NCBI RefSeq assembly: GCF_001665785.1
Contig: NZ_LZSO01000009.1
Coordinates: 1 to 64,000 of the forward strand
Direction of reading: 5' to 3'
DNA: 64,000 bases
Source: Mycolicibacterium peregrinum
GTDB taxonomy: Bacteria > Actinomycetota > Actinomycetes > Mycobacteriales > Mycobacteriaceae
Under the pieces are notes generated by a model. The model saw only the letters and a list, made by a program, of their open reading frames with translations. It searched no databases and was not told the origin of the DNA. Both the position numbers and the translations under genes were made by a program. This document shows, piece by piece, positions 32,800 to 42,186 of the stretch (position 1 is the stretch's first letter; the number at the start of each line of letters is the position of its first letter).

Positions 32800-34394
32800 G
32801 CCGCCCGGGCCTGCGCGCCAGGGACCGCGTCGAGCAGACGACGGGTGTAGGGGGCGGTAGGAGCGGCGAAAAGTTCGGCTGTGGAGCCGGTTTCGACCAA
32901 TCGACCGTGTTCGAGCACGCTCACGTGATCGGCGATCTGGCGGATCAGGCTGAGATCGTGAGAAATGAACAGGTAGGTGAGCGCCAGCTCCTGCTGAAGT
33001 TCGATGAGCAGGTCCACCACCTGTGCCTGCACATGGACATCCAGTGCCGAGGTCGGCTCGTCGAGCACCAGGATCTTCGGATGCAGCACCAGGGACCGGG
33101 CCAGCCCGACCCGCTGGCGTTGGCCGCCGGAGATCTCTCGCGGCTTGCGGTCGGCCAGGTCTGCGGTCAGGCCGACGCGGCCGAGTGCCTCGGCGACTTC
33201 GTGGCGGCGCTGGGCAGGGGAGCCGACGCGGTTGATCCGCAACGGCTCGGCGATCGCCTCACCGATGGTGAACCGGGGATCGAGGGCGGCCAATGGATTC
33301 TGGTGTACCAGTTGCAGTATCCGCGCCTGCGCGCGCTGCTGTGCGGTGTGCAGCGGTGTCTGCGCGGCGCGCACCGACCCGTCGACCCGAACCTCGCCGG
33401 AGTCGAAGTCGGTGAGTCCGGCCAGCACCCTGGCCGCGGTGGTCTTACCCGAACCTGATTCACCCACCAGTGCGTGGATCGACCCGGCCCGCACGTCGAA
33501 CGACACGCCGTCCAGCGCGCGGGTCTCGCCGTAGCGTTTCACCAGCCGATCGACCCGCAGGATCGGCTCGTCCGAGATGGTGCTCGGGCGCTGGGCGTAC
33601 TTGTCGGGTGACAGTGCAGGCGCCGCGGCGATCAGCTGCCGGGTGTAGTCGTCCTTCGGTGCGGTGAGCACGCCTGCGGTGGGGCCGGTTTCGCGCACCT
33701 CGCCGTCGCGCAGAACCACCACGGTGTCGCTGTGCTGCTCGGCCAGCGCCAGGTCATGGGTGATGAACAGAACGCCCAGGCCATGTTCCAAACGCAGCTC
33801 GTCGAGCAGCTGGAGGATGTGCCGCTGCACGGTCACATCGAGGGCGGAGGTTGGCTCGTCGGCGATCAGCAGACGGGGCTCGCCGGCAATGGCGATCGCG
33901 ATGAGCACCCGTTGCAGTTGTCCGCCGGAGAGTTGGTGAGGGTAATCCCCGGCCCGGCGGCTCGCGTCGGCGATCCCGACGTGCCCGAGCAGCTCGACGG
34001 CCCGCCGACGGGCGCCGGCGCGATCGGCGATCCGGTGCACCCGCAGCACCTCGGCGATCTGGTCGCCGACCGGTTTGAGCGGATCGAGTGAGCCAAGCGG
34101 GTCCTGCGGAACGAAACCGATGGTGCTCCCGCGAAGTTCGCGCCATCGGCGTTGCGACAGTTGTGTGACCACGCGACCTTCGACGTGGATGTCTCCGGCG
34201 GTGACTCGGCCGTTGGTGGGCAGCAGGCCCTGCGCCGCGCGGGCGATGGTGGACTTGCCGGATCCGGACTGACCGACCAGGGCCACCACCTCGCCCGGCC
34301 CGACATCGAACGAGACGTCGTCGACCACCTGCCGGCCTGACGGACCATACTCGATGGTCAGACCGGAAAGCGACAGCAGTGCAGGGGAATTCAT
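32796..34394 (-). CDS. Fused double ABC ATPase (DppD-DppF type)
   Basis: A 532-residue protein with two complete nucleotide-binding domains in one chain. The first has Walker A GQSGSGKST (about residue 39), signature LSGGQLQR and Walker B LLIADEPTSALD. The second has GESGSGKTT, SGGQRQRVGLARSL and ILVLDEPTSALD. It drives the DppB/DppC-like permeases encoded just upstream (stop-to-start gap 2 bp). ATG 34394 is used; the reading frame upstream is inside the permease gene. Each half ends in the oligopeptide-transporter C-terminal region, though the first is shortened. Confidence 0.93.
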   Translation of the reverse strand: MNSPALLSLSGLTIEYGPSGRQVVDDVSFDVGPGEVVALVGQSGSGKSTIARAAQGLLPTNGRVTAGDIHVEGRVVTQLSQRRWRELRGSTIGFVPQDPLGSLDPLKPVGDQIAEVLRVHRIADRAGARRRAVELLGHVGIADASRRAGDYPHQLSGGQLQRVLIAIAIAGEPRLLIADEPTSALDVTVQRHILQLLDELRLEHGLGVLFITHDLALAEQHSDTVVVLRDGEVRETGPTAGVLTAPKDDYTRQLIAAAPALSPDKYAQRPSTISDEPILRVDRLVKRYGETRALDGVSFDVRAGSIHALVGESGSGKTTAARVLAGLTDFDSGEVRVDGSVRAAQTPLHTAQQRAQARILQLVHQNPLAALDPRFTIGEAIAEPLRINRVGSPAQRRHEVAEALGRVGLTADLADRKPREISGGQRQRVGLARSLVLHPKILVLDEPTSALDVHVQAQVVDLLIELQQELALTYLFISHDLSLIRQIADHVSVLEHGRLVETGSTAELFAAPTAPYTRRLLDAVPGAQARAA

Positions 34395-34396
34395 TC

Positions 34397-35245
34397 TCAG
34401 CCGACCTTCTCTCGGATGACATGGGCGAGCCGCGACAGACTCATCACGGTCAACACGATCGCCAGGGCGGGGAAGAACACCAGGCCTGGTGCGGAGTTGA
34501 TGTAGTTGCGTCCCTCCGAGATGAGCAGTCCCCATTCGGGTTCGGGCGGCTGCGCTCCGTAACCGAGGAAACTGAGTGACGCGATAGCCAGGATCGCTGC
34601 GCCGAACTGCAGGGCCGCCAGCGCCAGCACGGAGGAGTAGGAGTTCGGCAGGATGTGCCGGAACAGGAGTGTGAGGTGGCCGGCACCCAGATGTGCGCTG
34701 GCTTCCACGAAAGGCAGGTTCCGCACCGCCAGCACCTCTGATCGCGCCAGCCGGGCGAAGACGGCGATGGACGAGATACCCACCGCGATTGCCGCATTCA
34801 CCGTGCCGAAGCCGAGGGCCACGATGATGGTTATCGACAGCAGGAGTGTGGGGATCGACAGCAGCACATCGATGACCCGGCCGATCACGCTGTCGGTGAG
34901 CCGGCCGAAATAGGCGGCCAGCAACCCGAGAATCGTTCCCACCAGCAGGCCGATCACCACGGCGATGAACGACCCGGCGATGGTGGCACCGGTCCCGGCG
35001 ATCACCCGGCTGAGCAGATCGCGGCCGATGTAGTCGGTGCCGAACGGGTGCGCGAGACTGGGACCGGCCAGCGGCAGATCCGGATTCTCCTGGAGCGGAT
35101 CGTAGGGCGCGATGGCCGATGGCGCGATGATCATCGCGGCCACCAGTAACAGCAACACGACCGGTGGGACGTCCCAAGGATTGACGCTGACCCGGCGGTG
35201 CAGACGGGGAAGGGGCACCGCGGACAGTGCATCGGTCAGGATCAT
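34397..35245 (-). CDS. ABC transporter permease (DppC type)
   Basis: A 282-residue inner-membrane permease with an N-terminal first helix (VVLLLLVAAMIIAPSAIAPYDP), the conserved LAHPFGTDYIGRDLLSRVIAGTG, and the BPD_transp_1 domain with the EAA loop FVEASAHLGAGHLTLLFRHILPN. It pairs with the DppB-type permease, whose stop overlaps its ATG by 4 bp. Confidence 0.93.
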   Translation of the reverse strand: MILTDALSAVPLPRLHRRVSVNPWDVPPVVLLLLVAAMIIAPSAIAPYDPLQENPDLPLAGPSLAHPFGTDYIGRDLLSRVIAGTGATIAGSFIAVVIGLLVGTILGLLAAYFGRLTDSVIGRVIDVLLSIPTLLLSITIIVALGFGTVNAAIAVGISSIAVFARLARSEVLAVRNLPFVEASAHLGAGHLTLLFRHILPNSYSSVLALAALQFGAAILAIASLSFLGYGAQPPEPEWGLLISEGRNYINSAPGLVFFPALAIVLTVMSLSRLAHVIREKVG

Positions 35246-36237
35246 GCGGGCACCATTGCGCCTTTCGGATCGGTCGACCTCTCGATGCGCGGATCGATCA
35301 GCGGGTAGAGCACATCCACCACGAGATTGACCAGGACGAACGTCGCCGACACGGTAATGACGACGGCCTGGATGATCGGGGTGTCCTGGTTGCGGACCGC
35401 CGTCTCGGTGATATAACCGATCCCGGTCCGGTTGAAGATCGTCTCGGTGATCACCGAGCCGGCCAGCAGTTCACCGACGGTGATGGCCACGATGGTGACG
35501 GTGGGAATGGATCCGTTCTTGACCAGGTGGCCGAAGATGATCCGTCTGTCGTCAAGCCCTTTGGCGCGCAGCACTTCCACATATGGCTGAGCGGCCGCAT
35601 TGCTCAGGCCCTGGATGAGGACCTGGGCGATCGGTGCGGCGACCGGCAGGGCCAGCGGCAGCGCGGCGAGCACCGTCGACCGCAGCCCCTCGTCGCGGAC
35701 AGCCGAAACCCATCCCAGGCTGAACGACAACCACTGCAGCGCCACGAGACCGGTGACGAAGACCGGGATGGACAGGAACGCCGGCGGCAGGATCCGGGCG
35801 AACTCGCGCACAGGTGACCATGGCGCGAATACCGCGGCAAGGGCGATGGCGAAGCCCAGTAGCGCGGCCAGGATGAACGCCACACCGGCCAACGCCAGCG
35901 TCGAGGGCAGTGCGTGCGCCATCAGCCGAGCTACGGATTGACCGCTGTTGAGGGAGTATCCGAGGTCCCCGGTGAACAACCGCTGAACCGATACGCCGAA
36001 CTGCACGATCGCCGGTTCGCTGAGTCGGTAGTAATCGCGCAGGACCTGCGCGTCCTGATCGGAGATCGGGTTCTCCGGATTGGAGATCTGCGTCTCGATC
36101 GGGTCGCCCGGCAACACGTTGAGCACGAAAAACACTGCGGTGTAGGCCAAGACGATCACGATGATCGACTGACCGATCCGCCGCAGGGTGAAGTTCAACA
36201 CCGTTCGAACGTTAAGGTGACGACGCCGGCGCGCCAA
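35242..36237 (-). CDS. ABC transporter permease (DppB type)
   Basis: A 331-residue permease with the DppB signature: RIGQSIIVIVLAYTAVFFVLNVLPGDPIE, QFGVSVQRLFTGDLGYSLNSGQSV and the EAA loop PYVEVLRAKGLDDRRIIFGHLVKN, then GSVITETIFNRTGIGYIT. It is the first gene of a five-gene operon (DppB, DppC, ATPase, binding protein, DszC-like). The start is uncertain: TTG 36237 gives an Arg-rich 12-residue lead, while GTG 36201 begins nearer the first membrane helix. Confidence 0.9.
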   Translation of the reverse strand: MARRRRHLNVRTVLNFTLRRIGQSIIVIVLAYTAVFFVLNVLPGDPIETQISNPENPISDQDAQVLRDYYRLSEPAIVQFGVSVQRLFTGDLGYSLNSGQSVARLMAHALPSTLALAGVAFILAALLGFAIALAAVFAPWSPVREFARILPPAFLSIPVFVTGLVALQWLSFSLGWVSAVRDEGLRSTVLAALPLALPVAAPIAQVLIQGLSNAAAQPYVEVLRAKGLDDRRIIFGHLVKNGSIPTVTIVAITVGELLAGSVITETIFNRTGIGYITETAVRNQDTPIIQAVVITVSATFVLVNLVVDVLYPLIDPRIERSTDPKGAMVPA

Positions 36238-36364
36238 TCATTCGCAGCTTTAGGAACTTTAAGCCGATCGTTCAGTTCAGCTTAACTGTTGTCTGCGTGA
36301 ACAATTGGATTGTCCGTGATCGCAACCGTTGTCCTTGGCGGGTCATGGGATCACCGTGGTGCGC
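36238..36364. promoter_or_regulatory. Divergent promoter region, ABC operon / flavin monooxygenases
   Basis: An AT-richer 127-bp gap (for example TTTAGGAACTTTAAGC, CAGTTCAGCTTAACTG) between divergent operons. It probably holds both promoters. A loose CAGTT/AACTG dyad is the only symmetry seen. Confidence 0.4.
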
Positions 36365-37321
36365 ATGGGGGCATTACTCACCGTTGGGATCGAGGTGACC
36401 GGCGACGGTCTCGGACGACACGGCGTCGGGGTGGCCGGTATCTCCGGGCTGGCCGGCCGCCTCGAGGCGGCCGGGGTGACGTACTGGGTGATCGGTGCCG
36501 AGCGTGGCGAGATCAACGATGTCACCACCGAAGGCCTCGACGCATCTCTGCTCGCCACGATCGCCGCGCGGCACACCAGCAACCTCGGGCTGGTGGTGGC
36601 CGCCGCCGCACACCGGGACCATCCGTACAACCTCGCCCGAAGACTGGTTTCGGTGGACCACGCCGCGCAGGGCCGGGTCGGGTGGCTGGCGCTCGACCTC
36701 GACCACAGCATCGCCCTCAACGCGGCCACCGACACGTGGACCGGTGCCATCCTCGACGCCGTACACACCGGCGACGCGATCGCGGCGGTGCGGGCGCTGT
36801 GGCGGACGTGGCCGCTGGACTCGGTGGTGGGGGATGTGGCCAACGGGGTGTTCTCCGATGTGTCGAGGATCCGACGCGCCAACGTGCGCAACGGATATGA
36901 CATCGCCGGACCGCTCAATGTGCCGGGGTCGGTACAAGGTGATCTCCCGGTGTGGCGGCAAGCCGGAGCTGATGGGGATTCCACGCAAGGTGCTGATCAC
37001 CTGATAGTGGAGGACGGCGACCCGATCCCGGCAACAGGCCGGATCGTGGTCCGGCTGAGATCCGCCGGCTCGATCGACGCCGCGCTCGAGCGGATTGCCG
37101 GACACCCCAAGGTTTCCGGCGTGCTGCTGAGGTTGGACCCGTCCGAGTTGGACCGCGTCCTGCACGAGGTTCTACCCGCCGCCCGCGCACGGGGCCTGCT
37201 GGGTGACCCAGGGGCCGGCACATTGCGTGAACGGCTCCGCGTACCCGTGCCCGCGGCGCCCGACCTGACCCGCAATCCGACGGTGTTCGAGACCGTGCCC
37301 AATCCAGGAGGACGACTGTGA
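36365..37321 (+). CDS. Luciferase-like flavin monooxygenase (LLM family)
   Basis: A 318-residue TIM-barrel flavoprotein of the luciferase-like monooxygenase group. GVGVAGISGLAGRLEAAGVTYWVIG, NLGLVVAAAAHRDHPYNLARRLVSVDHAAQGRVGWLALD and VRALWRTWPLDSVVGD are the usual landmarks, although the usual F/L-A-R-xxxS-LDxLSxGR segment is divergent. The start is uncertain because no ribosome site precedes ATG 36365; upstream GTG codons at 36356/36359 are alternatives. Its stop overlaps the next monooxygenase gene by 4 bp. A paired role with that gene in oxidising an organosulfur substrate is inferred. Confidence 0.78.
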   Translation: MGALLTVGIEVTGDGLGRHGVGVAGISGLAGRLEAAGVTYWVIGAERGEINDVTTEGLDASLLATIAARHTSNLGLVVAAAAHRDHPYNLARRLVSVDHAAQGRVGWLALDLDHSIALNAATDTWTGAILDAVHTGDAIAAVRALWRTWPLDSVVGDVANGVFSDVSRIRRANVRNGYDIAGPLNVPGSVQGDLPVWRQAGADGDSTQGADHLIVEDGDPIPATGRIVVRLRSAGSIDAALERIAGHPKVSGVLLRLDPSELDRVLHEVLPAARARGLLGDPGAGTLRERLRVPVPAAPDLTRNPTVFETVPNPGGRL

Positions 37322-38628
37322 CCCAAGCAGGCCAACTGATCCTGAACGTGAACGTGCTCAACCTCGGCATCCACACCGGTGCGTGGCGGCGCACCAGCGA
37401 GCTGCCGACCGCGTTCGCCGATCCCGGCTACTACGTGCGGATGGCGAAGCTCGCCGAGCGGGGAAAGTTGGACGCGTTGTTCCTGGCCGACGGGCCGGCG
37501 TTGCGCGAGCATCCCGCACTGCGCCCGTCGCAGGCACTGGAGCCGAGCGTCATCCTGGCGGCGGTGGCCGCCGAGACCGAGCACCTCGGCCTGATCGGGA
37601 CCTTGTCCTCAACCTTCAACGACCCTGTCGAGCTGGCTCACCGTCTGCTCACCCTCGACCGGCTCTCCGGGGGGCGGCTCGCCTGGAACATCGTCACGAC
37701 GTATTCGGTGCCCGCCGGCGCGAACTTCGGCCTTGCCGACTACCCGGACCGCCACGTCAGGTACCGGAGGGCCGCGGAATTCGTCGACGTGGTCCGTGCG
37801 CTGTGGCGCGATGCCGCCGACCCCAGCGGGCGGGGAATCGATCACCACGGCGAGGCCTTCACAGTGGTCGGAGCGCTGCCGCAGGGGCCGTCGCCACAGG
37901 GATATCCGCTGCTGGTGCAAGCCGGCGGATCACCGCAGGGGCGCGAGCTCGCGGGTCGGGTCGCCGATGCGGTGTTCAGCGCCGAACTCGACCTTGGCGC
38001 CGGCATCGACCACTACCGGTACGTCAAGGACGTCGCGGTGGCCTATGGCCGTCGGCGGGGCGATGTCAAGATCCTGCCCGGCCTGATCACCACCATCGGC
38101 AGCACCCGGGCGGAGGCCGAACGCCGGTTCTCAGAACAGAACGCCCTGCTGCCGCCCGGCCACGACCTCGAACGGTTGTCACAGGTGCTCGGCGAGGATC
38201 TGTCCGAACATCCCCTGGACGCACCGGTACCCGCCCACCTGCTCGGTGAAGTGGCTGATCCCGCGAAATTCGGTGCCTCCCTGGGATTTCGGGAGTCAGT
38301 GGTGCGCCTGATCGAAAGCCGTGACCTCACGCTGGGTCAGGCCGTCCGTGAGTTCAGCGGAGCCGGGCACCGCGTCGTCGTCGGGTCACCGGTCGACGTG
38401 GCCGACACCATCGAGCGCTGGTACCTGGCCGGTGCCGCGGACGGATTCAACCTGATGCCCGATGTGTTCCCCGACGGATTGGAGATCTTTGTCGACGAGG
38501 TGGTGCCGCTGCTGCGGGCGCGCGGCCTGTTCCGTACGGACTACGCCGAATCGACGCTGCGCGAGAGATTCACCGGCCGTGCCCATTCTGGTGGCGTGCC
38601 GACCCTGGTGAGGGCCCGGCTCGCCTAA
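37318..38628 (+). CDS. NtaA/SnaA/DszA-family FMN-dependent monooxygenase
   Basis: A 436-residue member of the NtaA/SnaA/DszA/EmoA group, which uses FMNH2 and O2 to cleave sulfones, aminopolycarboxylates and related compounds. Family marks: NVLNLGIHTGAWR, YYVRMAKLAERGKLDALFLADGPAL, LEPSVILAAVAAETEHLGLIGTLSSTFNDPVELAHRLLTLDRLSGGRLAWNIVTTY and NFGLADYPDRHVRYRRAAEFVDVVRALW; it ends with DGFNLMPDVFPDGLEIFVDEVVPLLRARGLFR. GTG 37318 after AGGAGGA. It belongs with the divergent ABC importer and DszC-like gene, making a plausible uptake-plus-oxidation unit. Confidence 0.93.
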   Translation: MTQAGQLILNVNVLNLGIHTGAWRRTSELPTAFADPGYYVRMAKLAERGKLDALFLADGPALREHPALRPSQALEPSVILAAVAAETEHLGLIGTLSSTFNDPVELAHRLLTLDRLSGGRLAWNIVTTYSVPAGANFGLADYPDRHVRYRRAAEFVDVVRALWRDAADPSGRGIDHHGEAFTVVGALPQGPSPQGYPLLVQAGGSPQGRELAGRVADAVFSAELDLGAGIDHYRYVKDVAVAYGRRRGDVKILPGLITTIGSTRAEAERRFSEQNALLPPGHDLERLSQVLGEDLSEHPLDAPVPAHLLGEVADPAKFGASLGFRESVVRLIESRDLTLGQAVREFSGAGHRVVVGSPVDVADTIERWYLAGAADGFNLMPDVFPDGLEIFVDEVVPLLRARGLFRTDYAESTLRERFTGRAHSGGVPTLVRARLA

Positions 38629-38639
38629 GGTTGATACCC

Positions 38640-39440
38640 GTGGACACTCGGATCGCTGTCGTCACCGGGGCGAGTCGCGGCGCGGGCCGCGGGATCGCCG
38701 CGGCCCTGCTCGCCTCGGGCTGGCGGGTGTATGTCACCGGACGCACGGTGACCGATCCGGGGGAGCGCGGTATCGCCGTCCCCCTCGACCACTCCGACGA
38801 CGCCGCGGTGGGCGCGCTGTTCGAGAGGATCGGCGAGCAGGAGGGCCGGCTGGACCTCCTGGTCAACAACGCCGCCGCGGTCCACGATGACCTGGTCAAC
38901 CCGAAACCGTTCTGGGAGAAGCCGATCGAGCTGGCCGACGTGCTCGACGTCGGACTGCGTTCGGCCTATGTAGCGTCCTGGTACGCCGCGCCGCTGCTGC
39001 TGGCCGCTGAGCGCGGCCTGATCGCGTTCACCTCGTCACCCGGCTCGGTCTGCTACATGCACGGCCCCGCTTATGGGGCGCAGAAGGCCGGTGTGGACAA
39101 GCTGGCCGCGGACATGGCAGTCGACTTCGCCGGCACCAGAGTGTCGACGGTTTCGATCTGGATGGGAATCCTGCTCACCGAGAAATTCAAGGCCGCCTTC
39201 GCCGGGCACCCCGGCGCGCTGGCCAAGACCGCCGAGCACGCCGAAACCCCGGAGTTCACCGGCCATCTCATCGACGCGCTGTACCGGGACCCGGACCTGG
39301 CGCAGCTGTCCGGGCACACGGTGATCGGTGCCGAGCTCGCGACCCGCTACGGCATCACCGACGAAGGTGGCCGGGTGCCCCCGTCGCACCGGGACATGCT
39401 CGGTGCGCCGAGAGAACCCAGCTCGGCCGTGGTCCGGTAG
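38640..39440 (+). CDS. Short-chain dehydrogenase/reductase
   Basis: A 266-residue SDR. GTG 38640 is preferred because the sequence MDTRIAVVTGASRGAGRGIA starts there; a TTG lies three codons upstream. It has the cofactor motif TGASRGAGRG, LLVNNAA, and the active-site Tyr/Lys in YGAQKAG, with Ser in FTSSPGS. NAD(P)-linked oxidation or reduction of an alcohol or ketone; the substrate is unknown. It starts 11 bp after the monooxygenase gene and probably shares its transcript. Confidence 0.88.
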   Translation: MDTRIAVVTGASRGAGRGIAAALLASGWRVYVTGRTVTDPGERGIAVPLDHSDDAAVGALFERIGEQEGRLDLLVNNAAAVHDDLVNPKPFWEKPIELADVLDVGLRSAYVASWYAAPLLLAAERGLIAFTSSPGSVCYMHGPAYGAQKAGVDKLAADMAVDFAGTRVSTVSIWMGILLTEKFKAAFAGHPGALAKTAEHAETPEFTGHLIDALYRDPDLAQLSGHTVIGAELATRYGITDEGGRVPPSHRDMLGAPREPSSAVVR

Positions 39441-40508
39441 TCACCGTCGCCGAAACCCGGTGTGGCTGCGGATCAGTGGCAGCGTCGCGAGCGTGGCGAA
39501 CCCGGGCGCGGCGTCACACACCTCCGGTACCGCATTGAGGACCTGCATCGCCGTGGCGACGTTGGCCGCCCGCACGTGCTCGGCCATCGTGGCCTCGCGG
39601 GTGAAGCTGGCCAGGCTGAAGAAATGGGTCTGCATGGACGGATCACCTTCGATGGTCAGCGTCCAGCCGTGCTTGGGCCGAGGCCAGTGATCGGGGTACT
39701 CGTTGCCGACGGTCCAGAGGGTCTCGATCTCGATGAGTGGCTCGCCGTCGCGAACCCCGACCCAGTTCCACCGCTGCCCGGCCGTGGTCCCTGCTTCCAG
39801 CACGTGGTCGAAGATCTGGTGGTCGTGGCGTGCGGGGACAGCCTCAACCGACGAGGTGACCTCGTCGATGTCGGCACCAAGCGCGTCGGCCAGAAGCCAC
39901 ACCTGCTCGGTGAAAAGTTCGTTGTTGAACGCCAGGAATTCGGTTGTGTCGACACCGATCTCGTCGACCGGACGGCCGAACGACATGTTGTCGAAGGTGA
40001 TGTGGGTGCTGTCGTAATCCGACCAGTCGGCGCGTTCCTGCAGCGTGATCTTGTCGATGCGCCGGCTCATGCCCGACAGCACCAGCGGCAGGGCGCCGGA
40101 CAGGTTGCCGGGGTTGAGTCCACTGCCGTGCACTGTCGTCCCGCCGGCTGTGCAGGCCTCGAGCAGCTGGGCGCGGCTGGCCTCGGGCAGTCGCTGCGGA
40201 TGGAACAGGAACGCCGTCGTCACCACGTTCTTGCCGCCGGCCAGCAGCGCGCACACGTCGTCGAGGTTCGTGGTTCGCGGGGTGTACACGACGCAGTCGG
40301 CCTCCAGGTCCAAGATGGCCTGGACATCGCTCGTGGCGCGGAGCCCGATCGGCGCCCGGCCCAGCAGGTCGCCGACGTCGACACCGTTCTTGGCATCCGA
40401 GTACACCCGCACGCCGACGAGGTCGAGATCGGGACGGTCGTCCAGCGTCGCCGCCAGCGTCTCGACCCCGACCGCGCCCGTGCCCCACTGAATCACCCGG
40501 TATGTCAT
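39441..40508 (-). CDS. DapB-like NAD(P)H-dependent oxidoreductase
   Basis: A 355-residue protein starting MTYRVIQWGTGAVGVETLAATL, a Rossmann fold of the dihydrodipicolinate reductase-like type. HGSGLNPGNLSGALPLVLSGM and FTEQVWLLADALGADIDEVTSSVEAVPA follow. Such proteins (2,4-diaminopentanoate dehydrogenase-like or amine dehydrogenase-like) are numerous in mycobacteria and are thought to act on steroid, lipid or amine intermediates; none is established for this one. The stop abuts the convergent SDR stop. It lies 14 bp after the DUF1990 gene and is probably co-transcribed. Confidence 0.85.
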   Translation of the reverse strand: MTYRVIQWGTGAVGVETLAATLDDRPDLDLVGVRVYSDAKNGVDVGDLLGRAPIGLRATSDVQAILDLEADCVVYTPRTTNLDDVCALLAGGKNVVTTAFLFHPQRLPEASRAQLLEACTAGGTTVHGSGLNPGNLSGALPLVLSGMSRRIDKITLQERADWSDYDSTHITFDNMSFGRPVDEIGVDTTEFLAFNNELFTEQVWLLADALGADIDEVTSSVEAVPARHDHQIFDHVLEAGTTAGQRWNWVGVRDGEPLIEIETLWTVGNEYPDHWPRPKHGWTLTIEGDPSMQTHFFSLASFTREATMAEHVRAANVATAMQVLNAVPEVCDAAPGFATLATLPLIRSHTGFRRR

Positions 40509-40522
40509 CGGGCTATTCAAGC

Positions 40523-41020
40523 TCAGATACCGCTGAGATACCGGCGTGTCACGATCTGCTGGAGCAGCCGCGTCACCGGCCCGCCCAACCGGCTCCACCA
40601 GGTGGCCGGGCGGGAGAACGCAGCCACCTCGGCATGCACGCTGTCGGTCTCCGGGTCGTAGCGGACCGAGAACAACTCTTCGCCCGATTCGGGGTGGCCG
40701 GCCAGCGTGCCGTAGGCGAACCCCCGGCGGTCGGCTTCGTCGAGCACGTAGACCACCCGGCACGGCGCCGGGATCGGGCCGAGCCCGACGATCAGTTCGA
40801 TGCCCTCGGCGGCGGAGTCGGAGGTGGCCTGCACCCGCAGGCCCGCGCCCCGCTGCATGCCCCACCGCAGCACGTCGGCGCCCGCCTGCTCGAAGCGGTC
40901 ACGGCCGGTGCCGATCACTGCGGAGGCCCGGATGTGCCGGTAGCCCGTGGGCATTTCGCCGGCCGTGGCGCCGACCTCCGGGTAGGTCAATGACAGCTCT
41001 GTCAGGTCGTGCAGTTTCAC
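40523..41020 (-). CDS. DUF1990 family protein
   Basis: A 165-residue protein of the DUF1990 family: LSLTYPEVGATAGEMPTGYRHIRASAVIGTGRDRFEQAGADVLRWGMQRGAGLRV, FAYGTLAGHPESGEELFSVRYDPETDSVHAEVAAFSRP. The N-terminal YxxVGAT and the GHPExGEE(L/R)F segment are diagnostic. The molecular role is unknown. It diverges from the thioesterase gene with 31 bp between starts. Confidence 0.88.
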   Translation of the reverse strand: MKLHDLTELSLTYPEVGATAGEMPTGYRHIRASAVIGTGRDRFEQAGADVLRWGMQRGAGLRVQATSDSAAEGIELIVGLGPIPAPCRVVYVLDEADRRGFAYGTLAGHPESGEELFSVRYDPETDSVHAEVAAFSRPATWWSRLGGPVTRLLQQIVTRRYLSGI

Positions 41021-41051
41021 GTCACCACCATGGCACTAATACGGTGGCTTC

Positions 41052-41684
41052 GTGGCCCCAGAAATCGACACCGCAGGCGCGCACCCCGGCGGTGGGTTCA
41101 ATCCGCCCGATCCCACCGATCGCGGCGGCCCCGATTACGGCCGCTTCATCGAGGCGGTGCGCACGCTGCAGGACCATGCCCGCAGCGCCGACGCGCCCGA
41201 CGAGGTCATCACCGAGGCGGCCGACCTGATCGAGAAGGTGTCGGCACTGCTGGCTCCGTACGAGGCCGACGAGTGGAATTCGCCGTCGGGCCGCCGGATG
41301 GACCTCCCCAACCGCGGCAACGTCAACAACGTGCCCGTCCATCTGGAACGGACTGCCGACAACCAGATCGCTGGAACCGCCCACTTCCGGCGCTTCCACC
41401 TCGGCCGCAACGGAGCGGTACACGGAGGCTCGCTGGCGCTGCTGTTCGATTCGCTGCTCGGCTACACCGCCGCCAAACTGACCGGCAGCATGTACCAGCG
41501 CACCGCGTACCTGCACGTCAACTACCGGAAGATCGCCCCGATCGAGAAGGACCTGCAGGTGCAGGCCGGCATCGACCGAATCGAGGGTCGCAAGATCTTC
41601 GTCGCGGGACGACTGCTCGACGGTGACGACATGCTCGCCGAGGCCGAGGCGTTGTTCGTCCGGCTCAAGCCGGGGCAGCCATGA
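41052..41684 (+). CDS. PaaI-type hotdog thioesterase
   Basis: A 210-residue protein starting at GTG 41052. The first 100 residues are a lineage-specific helical extension; the hotdog domain follows with HFRRFHLGRNGAVHGGSLALLFDSLLGYTAAKL, in which the AVHGG-(x8)-D pattern is the PaaI acyl-CoA thioesterase site, and RTAYLHVNYRKIAPIEKDLQVQ. It would hydrolyse an acyl- or aryl-CoA. It overlaps the next gene by 4 bp. Confidence 0.85.
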   Translation: MAPEIDTAGAHPGGGFNPPDPTDRGGPDYGRFIEAVRTLQDHARSADAPDEVITEAADLIEKVSALLAPYEADEWNSPSGRRMDLPNRGNVNNVPVHLERTADNQIAGTAHFRRFHLGRNGAVHGGSLALLFDSLLGYTAAKLTGSMYQRTAYLHVNYRKIAPIEKDLQVQAGIDRIEGRKIFVAGRLLDGDDMLAEAEALFVRLKPGQP

Positions 41685-42112
41685 GCGTTGCCACCAATCT
41701 CACCGCGCTGAAACGGCGCTGGGCGCGCTGGCGGGATCAGCTGCGCGCCCGCCCGGCCGCGGACTTCACCTACCGGATCGTCGTCGGCGTCGTCGGCACG
41801 CTCGTGCTGGCGGTCGGCATCGTGGCGATCCCGTACCCCGGGCCCGGCTGGGCCATCGTGTTTCTCGGCCTGGCGATCCTGGCCAGCGAATTCGACTTCG
41901 CGAAGCGGGCGCTGCGCTATGTCCGGGCTCGTTACGACGCCGTGATGGCCTGGTTCGACCGCCAGCACATCGCGGTCAAAGGCGTCAGCGCGGCGTTCAC
42001 GGGACTGGTGGTGGTCGGCACGCTGTGGCTGTTCGGCGTTGTCGGTTTCGCCGCGGGTCTCGTCGGGTTGGAGCAGGAGTGGCTCAAGAGCCCCATCGGG
42101 CTGGGGTCCTGA
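41681..42112 (+). CDS. PGPGW-type membrane protein (TIGR02611)
   Basis: A 143-residue membrane protein with a basic N terminus and four hydrophobic segments. The family mark PYPGPGWAIVFLGLAILASEFDFAKR lies at about residues 50-75; VVVGTLWLFGVVGFAAGLVG is near the end. The function is unknown. It lies directly upstream of thrS, as is usual in mycobacteria, and is coupled to the thioesterase gene. Confidence 0.88.
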   Translation: MSVATNLTALKRRWARWRDQLRARPAADFTYRIVVGVVGTLVLAVGIVAIPYPGPGWAIVFLGLAILASEFDFAKRALRYVRARYDAVMAWFDRQHIAVKGVSAAFTGLVVVGTLWLFGVVGFAAGLVGLEQEWLKSPIGLGS

Positions 42113-42186
42113 TCAGCAACCCCGATGGCCCACCCCGATAGCATGACAGCGTTCGCACTAGCCCTCGCATGGTAGGAGACTCCCCG

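Noticed and set aside
42113..42186. T-box or other riboswitch upstream of thrS
   Set aside because: The gap is only 74 bp and shows no stem with a Thr specifier or an antiterminator sequence.
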